From the NCBI GenBank assembly GCA_964403795.1, contig CAYOHP010000108.1:1-19825 (forward strand): DNA of 19,825 nt, read 5' to 3'. The stretch is from CAYOHP01 sp964403795 [NCBI: uncultured bacterium] (GTDB lineage: Bacteria > Muiribacteriota > UBA6191 > CAZXTJ01). The translations under genes were made by a program, and so were the position numbers. The notes beneath the pieces are model-generated. The model was not told where the DNA came from, ran no database searches, and was given only the letters and a program-made list of their open reading frames with translations. Below are positions 6,805-13,672 of the stretch, piece by piece (position 1 is the first letter of the stretch; each line of letters starts with the position of its first letter).

Positions 6805-9800
6805 GGATCACCCTCCCCCGACATGATCGACATGCGGTGGATCCGCGGCTCGATCACATGCACGAAGCTCTCGGCGCTCTTCAGGGCGCTGTCGTACGCC
6901 ACCAGGATCCGGCCCGACCTCGGCTCCGTCTCGGCGTTCCACTTGCCGGTGGCGAGCGCCCCCGAGAGCACGAAGGAGCTGCTCCCGAACTCCACGTCCT
7001 TGGCCACGATCATCGCCTTGACGGTCTCGATGTCCCCCCGGAACACCACCTTGTCGGCCACGATGGTGAGAGGCTTGTCGGAGGCCACGCTGCCGCCGAT
7101 GGTGACCGTCCCCGGCACCACCAGCACCCCGCCGCCCCGCACGAAGGTGGCGCCGTCGGCGAACACCGTGCAGTCCCCCGCGGTGCGCACCACGTTCCCG
7201 AAGTTCACCGTCCGGATCCCGCCCGAGGTGGCGGTGGAGGCGCTCGGCCCGAAGCGGTCCCGGAACTCCTCGTCGGTGAGCCCGTCCCAGCAATAGCGGG
7301 CGCCCCGGTGGTAGGGCTCGTCGATCTGGGCCTTTGCCGGCGAGTCGGTGGCCGGCCCGTACTCGTCCATGAAGAAGAAGCCCTTCTTCAGGTAGGCGTC
7401 GCCCTTGCGGGCGGTGTGGATCTTCTTCAGCAGCTCGTCGTCCAGGGCCCGGTCGAACTTCTTGCCCTCCACGTCGTCGACCTCGGCGAGCCAGTCGTTC
7501 TGGCCCTTCACCCGGTAACCGATGCCCTCCCGCACCTCGGGGGCCACGCTCTGGGCCAGGAGTTCCGCCCGCTCCGCCTCGCCCTTGCCGAAGAGCTCCT
7601 TCAGCTCGTCGAACATGTAGCGCATCGAGTAGTTGTAGGGCTGGACCCGGGCGGGGTTGGTCATCACCGGGCGCAGGTAGGCGTCGAAGACGTCGTCCTC
7701 CTTGCCGCCGTACTCCGCCTCGAAGGCCTTCTGGAAGTTCTTGGGGAAGGCCTGTGCCGCGCCCCCCGCACCGGTCCCCCCGGACCCGCTCCCCCCGCCC
7801 GTTCCCGAGCCCGAGGAAGCGCTCTCGTTGGACCAGGGATCCGGCAGCGAGAACGGGTAGCGGCCCTTGTCGGCGGCGTCGGTCTCCCCGGTCTGGGCCC
7901 AGTAGTCGCCCTTGGAGGGAGCTCCCGGGCTCGGCCCCGGGTAGGCCGAGGCGATCGCCTCGGAGGGCATCTCCACCGAGCTCGGGTCGTTCTTCAGCAT
8001 CGACCACACGGCGTGCCCGGCGAGCAGAGCGCCCCTCACGTCCTCCTCGGTGAAGTTCTCGCCGGCCCGGGTGCCGGCGTCCCGCAGCATGCCGGGGTCG
8101 CCGCTCCGGACCGCCTTCTCCATCTCCTCGGGGGTGAGGTAGCTGGCGTAGGCGAAGCAGCGGAGCAGCTCCTCGAAGTACGGCGCGCCCTGGGCGTCGA
8201 TCCAGGGGCCGCCGTTGCGTCCGGCGGCGAAGAAGCCCTTCTTGTAGAGGGTCAGGATCATGGGCGAGATCCCGCCCTGGATCCGGTCCGGGAAGTCCTG
8301 CAGGCCCCGGGCCTTGGAGGCGGCCTCGGCGGCGGCCTTCACGTCCTCGGGGGTGGCGTCCTTGGAGAGCTCCCGGGGCGGCATGAGCGAGTGCTCGAAG
8401 AGCTTCGAGACCTTGTCCTGGTCCTCGTTCACCCAGAAGCGGCTCATGGCCGGGAGCAGTCGCCCCGCCAGGCCCCATCCCGAGATCGGGTACCAGGTGC
8501 CGTTGACCGCCTTCTCGTGGCGGTTCCAGTCGACCCGGGCATCCCAGACCCAGATCGGCTGTTCGGCCTCGGGCGGAGCGCCCCCTCCCGACAGAGGGAA
8601 GTGCTTCTTCTTCACCAGCTCCTTCCAGCTCTTGAAGTACTCGATGGGCCCGGCCTGCACCTCGAAGCTCTGGCCGGTCGAGGGATCGTCGTCCCCCCGG
8701 CGCTGCTTGTAGCCGCCCAGCGAGAGCACCCTCCGGTACACCTTGCCGAGCACCAGGCTGGCCCCCGCCGAACTCCCGTTCCAGGAGAAGCTGGCGTCCC
8801 CGGACTGCCCGCTGCGCTGGAACTGCTGGCCGTTCTTCACCCCGAAGAGCTTGAGGCCCGAGCTGTAGACGTCCTGCCCGCCTTCGAGGCCGAACCCGAA
8901 CTTGGCGTACTGGGGCTGGCCCCATTCCTTGGCGTAGCCGTAGTCCTTGCGCACGAAGTAGTAGAGCGGCAGCCCGGAGCTCTTCACCCCCGGGAAGGTC
9001 TTCTTGACCTCCAGCTCGTCGAGCTGGTCGAGCACCTTGATCATCTTCTGCAGGGTCTCCAAGGCGTTCGACAGCTTGTTCTTGAGCCATGTCCAGGCCC
9101 GGGAGAAGAACCCGCCGCCCCCCTGCGAGCTGCCGTCGGCGACCTTCTTGGCCTCCTCCATGAAGCTCGAGAAATCGGTGTCCCAGACCTTGTAGAAGTT
9201 GGTGGTGGCGCCCTGGTAGAGCTGGAAGCTCTCCGAGAACTCGGCGTCGTCGTTGCCGGCCGCCAAGTTCAGGTACACCGGGTCCTCGCCGCCCAGGTAG
9301 AGGTAGCCGATCTGGTTCTGGAAGGGATTGCCCTCGGCCTTCGGCAAACCCTGGCCCATCACGCCCCCGCCCGGGGAGATGAAGATGGCGCCTCCGCCCC
9401 CGAAGCCCCGCATGTCGTTCGCCACCCGGTTGTAGCCGACCCGGCCGGCGAACTCGTCGAACTTCTCGCCCTCCTTGCCGGCCTCCTTCACGTAGAGGGC
9501 GAACTGTCGGAAGAACCGGGGAGTACGCAGGATCCGCTTGAACTCGTACTCGGTCTGGACGGTGCGCTTGGGGACGATGAAGGAGAGCGTCCCGGGCAAC
9601 GAGAACCCGACCCGGGTCTCGATCTCGACCAGCCCCTCGACCTCGTTGCCCTTGGCGAAGAGGCCTCCGGCCTCGCTCCCCACCGACTCCTGGATCGACT
9701 GGTACTTCGAGCCGTCGTCGGCCGCGAAGTACTTCAGCTTCTGGGGGTCGACCCGGGCGCTGACCTCGATGGTGGGCTCCCACTCCGAGCCCTTGCGCCA

Positions 9801-10082
9801 CAGGTGGAGCGCCCGGGCCAGCGCCACCACGTCCTCGGTGATGTCGACCTTCTTGCCCTGGGCCTCGATGATCTCGACCAGGCGGTCCTGGGCCTTGCCC
9901 CGGGCGATGGCATTCACGCCGTCGATCAGGGCCAGCGACTTCTCGTTGTAGTAGGCGTGGTGGAACTGCTTGTGCGACGACTGCAGGCTGAACTGGATCG
10001 CTCCGACGACCACCCCGAGGACGAACAGGATCGAGAGGGCGATCATCGCCACGCTGCCGTGGCGCGATCTTGGTCGTTGCAT
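6801..10082 (-). CDS. Giant GspK/PilX-like minor pseudopilin with beta-helix-like C-terminus
   Basis: This 1093-residue protein begins with a basic leader and a single hydrophobic helix (about 10-33): G9 is followed by SVAMIALSILF, a GspK/PilX-type N-terminus in which the +5 glutamate is missing. GspK normally has about 320 residues, so this is over three times longer. Visible parts: a Lys/Gln-rich region after the helix; Gly-rich patches; a Gly/Ser linker at about 754-776; and a C-terminal stretch (974-1046) of short alternating hydrophobic beta strands resembling bactofilin or polysaccharide-binding beta-helices. ATG 10082 is chosen over the upstream in-frame start at 10202 because GGAAG lies 7 nt before it and the membrane helix follows directly. 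It overlaps the PilV-like start by 4 nt. Probably the tip component of an extracytoplasmic pseudopilus; the large middle is unrecognised. Confidence 0.82.
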   Translation of the reverse strand: MQRPRSRHGSVAMIALSILFVLGVVVGAIQFSLQSSHKQFHHAYYNEKSLALIDGVNAIARGKAQDRLVEIIEAQGKKVDITEDVVALARALHLWRKGSEWEPTIEVSARVDPQKLKYFAADDGSKYQSIQESVGSEAGGLFAKGNEVEGLVEIETRVGFSLPGTLSFIVPKRTVQTEYEFKRILRTPRFFRQFALYVKEAGKEGEKFDEFAGRVGYNRVANDMRGFGGGGAIFISPGGGVMGQGLPKAEGNPFQNQIGYLYLGGEDPVYLNLAAGNDDAEFSESFQLYQGATTNFYKVWDTDFSSFMEEAKKVADGSSQGGGGFFSRAWTWLKNKLSNALETLQKMIKVLDQLDELEVKKTFPGVKSSGLPLYYFVRKDYGYAKEWGQPQYAKFGFGLEGGQDVYSSGLKLFGVKNGQQFQRSGQSGDASFSWNGSSAGASLVLGKVYRRVLSLGGYKQRRGDDDPSTGQSFEVQAGPIEYFKSWKELVKKKHFPLSGGGAPPEAEQPIWVWDARVDWNRHEKAVNGTWYPISGWGLAGRLLPAMSRFWVNEDQDKVSKLFEHSLMPPRELSKDATPEDVKAAAEAASKARGLQDFPDRIQGGISPMILTLYKKGFFAAGRNGGPWIDAQGAPYFEELLRCFAYASYLTPEEMEKAVRSGDPGMLRDAGTRAGENFTEEDVRGALLAGHAVWSMLKNDPSSVEMPSEAIASAYPGPSPGAPSKGDYWAQTGETDAADKGRYPFSLPDPWSNESASSGSGTGGGSGSGGTGAGGAAQAFPKNFQKAFEAEYGGKEDDVFDAYLRPVMTNPARVQPYNYSMRYMFDELKELFGKGEAERAELLAQSVAPEVREGIGYRVKGQNDWLAEVDDVEGKKFDRALDDELLKKIHTARKGDAYLKKGFFFMDEYGPATDSPAKAQIDEPYHRGARYCWDGLTDEEFRDRFGPSASTATSGGIRTVNFGNVVRTAGDCTVFADGATFVRGGGVLVVPGTVTIGGSVASDKPLTIVADKVVFRGDIETVKAMIVAKDVEFGSSSFVLSGALATGKWNAETEPRSGRILVAYDSALKSAESFVHVIEPRIHRMSIMSGEGDP

Positions 10083-10095
10083 CGGCACTTCCGTC

Positions 10096-10124
10096 AGCTT
10101 ACCGATCCCGCGGAAGGGTGGCAA
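10096..10124 (-). promoter_or_regulatory. Sigma70-like promoter of the pseudopilin operon
   Basis: Minus strand TTGCCA (10124-10119), 17-bp spacer, TAAGCT (10101-10096). The -35 matches 5/6 and the -10 fits TANNNT. The -10 ends only 13 nt before ATG 10082, so the leader would be about 6 nt, which conflicts somewhat with use of the GGAAG site. Seen by eye only. Confidence 0.35.
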
Positions 10125-10171
10125 GGGGCGAGGGAAGGCCGGGAGCGGCTCTCCGTGCCGGGTTTCGAGGC

Positions 10172-10335
10172 TAGGAGCCTGTGGGCGTAACGGACGTCGC
10201 ACCGAGGGCGAGCAGGCGCCCCGCCTGCAAGGCGATCGACGAAGCGAGCAGCGGATCCTGCTTGCGAGGAGAGCGCTGCCGCAGGCGGGGATGCCTGGTC
10301 GGCCGAATGCAGTCGGTTACGCCGACAGGCTCCTA
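10172..10335. mobile_element. MITE-like element with 20-bp terminal inverted repeats
   Basis: The ends TAGGAGCCTGTGGGCGTAAC (10172-10191) and GTTACGCCGACAGGCTCCTA (10316-10335) are inverted repeats matching at 19 of 20 positions. Both begin/end in TA, consistent with a TA target duplication. The 164-bp body contains further hairpins: GCAGGCG/CGCCTGC (10212-10228), and CCCCGCCTGC (10219-10228) against GCAGGCGGGG (10281-10290). No transposase is encoded, although one minus-strand frame is open across the whole element. Removing the element restores GCTAGC, in which the fecR-type stop TAG is kept, so insertion at the stop codon left the protein intact. It separates the anti-sigma gene from the pseudopilin operon. 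Family of the mobilising transposase is unknown. Confidence 0.7.
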
Positions 10336-11655
10336 GCGATCCCGCAGGGACTCGAACCCGACCGAACCCTCGCCGGGCCGGCCGGCAGCCTCGGAGGCGG
10401 CCCCGTCGATCGGGGTCGTCGAGGTCCCGACCGGGAGCGCCGGGCGCTCGCCGGTCGCGGGAGCCAGGACCCCGTCGCCGGTCACGGTCGAGGAGGCACC
10501 GGGCATCGGTACGGCTTCGCCGCGGGCCAGCACGTCGGCAGGGGGCGGCAGGTTCCAGGCGTAGTACTCCCGGGCCTCGAGCGGGCGGACGGCCGCCAGC
10601 TCGGTCCCGGCCACGCTGGTGGCCTGGCCCTGCTTGAGGAGCACCTCGGAGAGGGTGACGCCGGAGCGGGGATCCACGGGGCTGACCGCCACCACCGACT
10701 CGAAGACCGAGACCTCGGTCTTGAAGCCCTTGAGCAGGGTGGCCCGCAGGTGGTGGGCCAGGGTGAGGGGGGTGCCGGTGGCCGAGAGGGGGGCATTGGT
10801 GCCGGCGGTACCCAGGGTGCCGTCGGTGGCGCCCTGCTCGGCGATCCGGAGGATCTCGGCCCGGTCCAGGGGGGCCCGGTCGACCTTGACCGCGAAGATG
10901 GTCCCTCGCACCGAGGCTACGGCATTGGGTGTACGGGCCTCGAAACGGCTGCCCTTCTTCTCGACCTTGATCCATGTGTCGCCCTGGTAGACCCGGAGCG
11001 CCTGGTCGAGGATCTGCACCAGACTCTGGCTCTTGATCCGGACGTAGGTGCGGTCGGGGTACTCGAGTCGTGCCGAAGCTTCCGAAGCGGTGCGGATCCG
11101 GTCCTCGTAGCCGACCCGGTCCCCGGGGCGGATCGCCTCCCAGGCCAGGTTGCCTTTGCGCATGACCTCGACCCGACCCTCCGGGATCACCCGGATGGTG
11201 GCCTCGGTCTCGGCGACGCCGGGAGCCGCGGCCAGCTCCACCGGGGGAGGGGCCAGGGCCGTGGCGACCGGGCCCGGGTTCACCATGCGGGCGGTGACCG
11301 GGGCGCGCAGGGGGTCGGGGACCTGGGAGTGCCAGCCCACCACCACCGCCACCAGGAAGACCGCCGCCGCCGCCAGCCCGTAGCTGGCCGGGGAGGCGAA
11401 GAAGCCCAGCTTCCTCGGACCGAGCAGGGTCACGAAGGAGATCTTGCGGATCGCCTCCATGATGGAGCCGGACAGCCCCGCCGGGCTCTCCACTTCCATC
11501 TGCTCCATGGTCTGGAACATCTTCCGGTAGAGCTTGAAATCCCACCGGCAGCTGCCGCAGTCGCGCAGGTGCTCCATCAGGAGATCCCGGCCCGAGGCGT
11601 CCAGCTCCCGGTCGAAGTACTCGTGCAGTCTTCGCTCGAAGGTCTCGCAGGCCAT
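10333..11655 (-). CDS. Zinc-finger anti-sigma / FecR-domain membrane protein
   Basis: This 440-residue protein combines two regulatory modules. The N-terminus is a ZAS-type zinc finger (zf-HC2): H29-x3-C33-x2-C36 with C3 as possible fourth ligand, the fold by which anti-sigma factors hold ECF sigma factors. One membrane segment (about 91-108) follows, then a Pro/Ala-rich linker and a FecR-like beta domain (about 155-345). The FecR part shows the typical RTPNAVASVRGTIFAVKV (241-258), then a roughly 55-residue insertion before the strand EVSVFESVVAV (314-324). The C-terminal 80 residues are low-complexity. With the cytoplasmic finger and periplasmic FecR part it should pass an envelope signal to the sigma factor encoded just upstream on the same strand. 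ATG 11655 has GGAAG 5 nt upstream. The TAG stop lies inside the terminal repeat of the adjacent MITE-like element. Confidence 0.87.
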   Translation of the reverse strand: MACETFERRLHEYFDRELDASGRDLLMEHLRDCGSCRWDFKLYRKMFQTMEQMEVESPAGLSGSIMEAIRKISFVTLLGPRKLGFFASPASYGLAAAAVFLVAVVVGWHSQVPDPLRAPVTARMVNPGPVATALAPPPVELAAAPGVAETEATIRVIPEGRVEVMRKGNLAWEAIRPGDRVGYEDRIRTASEASARLEYPDRTYVRIKSQSLVQILDQALRVYQGDTWIKVEKKGSRFEARTPNAVASVRGTIFAVKVDRAPLDRAEILRIAEQGATDGTLGTAGTNAPLSATGTPLTLAHHLRATLLKGFKTEVSVFESVVAVSPVDPRSGVTLSEVLLKQGQATSVAGTELAAVRPLEAREYYAWNLPPPADVLARGEAVPMPGASSTVTGDGVLAPATGERPALPVGTSTTPIDGAASEAAGRPGEGSVGFESLRDR

Positions 11656-11773
11656 TGACTTCCGCTACCTGGTCTCCGCGGCCCCTCGGCGTGAGGGGGA
11701 CCGTCGTCTTCCCGTACTACGGCCGTGTCGCCCCGAGGTTTCCTCCCGGGCCAGGGATTCCTTCTCCCGGTCC

Positions 11774-11797
11774 GAACCCGCTCCTGGAGCCGGGTTC
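11774..11797 (-). terminator. Bulged hairpin at the sigma-factor stop codon
   Basis: GAACCCG (11774-11780) pairs with CGGGTTC (11791-11797), and CTC (11781-11783) with GAG (11787-11789), giving a 7+3-bp stem with one bulged base and a 3-nt loop. It overlaps the sigma stop TGA (11798-11796). No U-run follows. It could attenuate read-through into the anti-sigma gene or stabilise the 3' end. Confidence 0.45.
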
Positions 11798-12392
11798 AGC
11801 CATCCTGACGCAGCCGGGTCTCGAGGAAGGTCTTCATGAGCTTCCTGGCCCTGAAGATGCGGGCCTTGATGGTGCCCATGGGCAGGTTCAGGATCCCCGA
11901 GATCTCCTTGTAGGAGAAGTTCTGGATGTGGCGCAGCACCACCACGGCCTTGTAGTCGATGGGCAGGAGGTCGATCCCCTCCCGGATCACGCCCTGGAGC
12001 TCGGTCGACTCCAGCCGCTCCTCGAGCTCCTCCTCGGTCGAGGCCCCGGTCGAGCCCTCGTCGAGCAGGGCCCCCTCGGCCCCGGTGGCCATGATGGTCT
12101 CGAGGCTGGCGGCCTGGGCGGGTTTGGAGCGGTGGTAGTCGATGCAGAGGTTGGAGACCGTCTTCAGCAGCCAGGACGAGAACTTGAACTTGGGGTTGTA
12201 CTTGTCGAGCGAGCGGTAGACCCGGATGAAGGCGTCCTGGGCGATGTCCTTGGCCCGTTCCGGGTTCGAGGTGAGGCGGAAGGCGAGGTTGTAGACCCGG
12301 CGATGGTACTTGTCGACGAGACCCCCGAAGGCCTCCTTGCGGCCTTGGAGGCACTGCCGGATCAGCTTGTAATCCTCGTTGTCGATCTCCAC
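11796..12392 (-). CDS. ECF-type RNA polymerase sigma factor
   Basis: This 198-residue sigma70-family factor has region 2 (FGGLVDKYHRRVYNLAFRL through DIAQDAFIRVYRSLDKY and FSSWLLKTVSNLCIDYHR) and region 4 (LLPIDYKAVVVLRHIQNFSYKEI, then LPMGTIKARIFRARKLM), joined by an acidic linker. Regions 1 and 3 are absent, as expected for ECF factors. GTG 12392 gives the normal family length; a frame open from GTG 12542 would add 50 non-conserved Pro/Gly/Ser-rich residues and is not favoured. Upstream GAAGAG may serve as ribosome-binding site. The downstream zinc-finger/FecR protein is the obvious anti-sigma partner. Whether it autoregulates cannot be told: a GGAACC -35-like box exists at 12518-12523, but no matching -10 was found. 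Confidence 0.9.
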   Translation of the reverse strand: MEIDNEDYKLIRQCLQGRKEAFGGLVDKYHRRVYNLAFRLTSNPERAKDIAQDAFIRVYRSLDKYNPKFKFSSWLLKTVSNLCIDYHRSKPAQAASLETIMATGAEGALLDEGSTGASTEEELEERLESTELQGVIREGIDLLPIDYKAVVVLRHIQNFSYKEISGILNLPMGTIKARIFRARKLMKTFLETRLRQDG

Positions 12393-12564
12393 CGGGCTCT
12401 TCGGATCCTTCGCCGGCCGCGGACCGGTTGTGCCCTCCCGCCGGGACGCGGAGACGCCCGGGCGCGAGGACCCTGGCCTAGCGTGCCATGCAGCTCCCGG
12501 CCCTAGCCAGGACGACGGGTTCCGCCCACATGCAGGGGCCACGGGCGGGCCTTTGCGCGATCCA

Positions 12565-12581
12565 GGTCCGGGCCCGGGACC
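12565..12581. terminator. Possible terminator hairpin after the leftward GT2 gene
   Basis: GGTCC (12565-12569) and GGACC (12577-12581) flank a GC-rich loop that is itself part of the palindrome CCGGGCCCGG. It lies 20 nt past the glycosyltransferase stop and before the sigma-factor gene. Short stem in very GC-rich sequence, so chance is quite possible. Confidence 0.25.
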
Positions 12582-12600
12582 GGGTAGCCGGCGCCACCCA

Positions 12601-13560
12601 TTATCGCCCGTGGATCTGGTGGTACTCCGAGTGGTCGTACCCCAGGCTGGCCATGAGGGCCCCCAGGGTGTCGGCCATGTCCCCGAAGGTATGGATCCAG
12701 CTCATGGTGTCGAAGCGCCCGGACCAGACCCTCCCTGCCGGGTCGCCGATCCAGGTCCTGAGGACCTGTCGCGAGCGGTCCAGCACCTGGGCCCCCCGGG
12801 ATCCGGCGATCCCCAGCATGCGCTCGAAGACCGGGCGGTTGAACCCGTGGCGGAAGCGGCGCTGCAGGAACCAGCGGAAGGTGGCCCGGCTGGCCGGGAA
12901 GTGCTCGTAGACCGGGGCGTCCGCGGCCCATGCGGTGACGGCCCCCCGCCTGCGGGCCTCCTCGAAGAAGTACGTGTCCTCGCCTCCGGAGAGGTTGAAC
13001 TCGGTGCGGAACCGGAGGCCCCAATCCCGGACCAGCCGGGCCCGGAAGACCACGTTCCGGGTGGCCGCCAGGCAGTGGTACCCCTCGAAGGCCAGGACCC
13101 CTGTCGGGATCCGGGGAGCCGCCCAGAACTCCCGGCACCAGCGGGCACAGCCCTCGGGAAACATGAGGTGGGCCGGGCCGGTGACCACATCCGCCCGGCA
13201 GGTCTCCAGGACCCGGAGCGATTCCGCCAGCCAGCCGGTCGCCACCACGTCGTCGTCGTCGAAGAACGCCAGGGCATCGACGCCCCGGGCCACGGCCTCT
13301 TCGATGGCGCGGTTGCGTACATGCACCACGCCCCGTTGGGGAACCCTGGCGTAGTGCAGGGGGAAGGGCATGCGGGAGGCGGCCTCCGCATGGATCGGGG
13401 CGGCCGACCCGTCGGGGTTATTGTCCAGGAGCAGGACCTCGAACCGCACCCCCTCCGGGACCGCCAGCTTGGAGACCGACGCCAGGCAGTCGCGGAGGAA
13501 CCAGGGTCGACCGCAGGTCGGGATCGACAAAAGCACGCTGGTCACGGCATCGCTCGCCAC
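12601..13560 (-). CDS. GT2 family glycosyltransferase, ExoM-like
   Basis: This 319-residue GT-A fold enzyme transfers a sugar from a nucleotide-sugar to a growing glycan at the cytoplasmic face of the membrane. The start LSIPTCGRPWFLRDCLASV is a typical GT2 opening; the nucleotide-sugar aspartates are in LLLDNNP (43-49) and the metal-binding run DDDD at 101-104. SGGEDTYFF (191-199) and QRRFRHG (233-239) are ExoM-type acceptor-side motifs. It is clearly paralogous to the rightward GT2 at 17457: both share LVRDWGLRF, the GGEDT block, and a C-terminal tail ending in IHG. GTG 13560 has GGAG 8 nt upstream and a TGGTAGCTT box beyond it; GTG 13545 is a weaker alternative. Divergent from the ABC transporter pair, suggesting shared control. 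The exact sugar is unknown. Confidence 0.9.
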   Translation of the reverse strand: MASDAVTSVLLSIPTCGRPWFLRDCLASVSKLAVPEGVRFEVLLLDNNPDGSAAPIHAEAASRMPFPLHYARVPQRGVVHVRNRAIEEAVARGVDALAFFDDDDVVATGWLAESLRVLETCRADVVTGPAHLMFPEGCARWCREFWAAPRIPTGVLAFEGYHCLAATRNVVFRARLVRDWGLRFRTEFNLSGGEDTYFFEEARRRGAVTAWAADAPVYEHFPASRATFRWFLQRRFRHGFNRPVFERMLGIAGSRGAQVLDRSRQVLRTWIGDPAGRVWSGRFDTMSWIHTFGDMADTLGALMASLGYDHSEYHQIHGR

Positions 13561-13572
13561 GGGTCGCTCCGG

Positions 13573-13581
13573 AAGCTACCA
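13573..13581 (-). promoter_or_regulatory. Extended -10 element of the leftward GT2 gene
   Basis: Minus-strand TGGTAGCTT fits TGNTANNNT and ends 12 nt before GTG 13560. No clear -35. It lies in the 112-bp gap between divergent glycan genes; no equally good box is seen for the rightward ABC gene. Confidence 0.35.
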
Positions 13582-13672
13582 GAGGGGGCTCGTGGAGGTC
13601 CACGCCGCGCCCTGGGCTTGGTCGGCCGGATCCCCGCCATGGTAGAAGTCGGGCGCGGGAGGCCAATCCAAC

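Noticed and set aside
7755-7823. Gly/Ser-coding repetitive stretch as an assembly artefact or mobile repeat
   Set aside because: It is in frame and encodes a plausible flexible linker between two folded parts of the same protein.
6837-10190. 1117-codon open frame antisense to the giant pseudopilin-like gene
   Set aside because: It mirrors the coding strand of a GC-rich gene. The product is His/Leu/Val/Gly-rich with no recognisable domain, whereas the minus-strand frame has a membrane helix, a ribosome-binding site and coupled neighbours.
10174-10333. Small gene inside the MITE-like element on the minus strand
   Set aside because: The frame is open through both terminal repeats but has no credible start or ribosome-binding site, and its sequence follows from the inverted-repeat structure.
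12518-12523. GGAACC as the -35 of an ECF-dependent promoter for the sigma gene
   Set aside because: No CGTC- or TCTA-like -10 at 15-18 nt spacing was found, and a similar convincing pair is not present ahead of the anti-sigma gene.
12393-12542. 50-residue N-terminal extension of the sigma factor from GTG 12542
   Set aside because: The added sequence is Pro/Gly/Ser-rich and unlike ECF sigma N-termini. GTG 12392 gives normal length.
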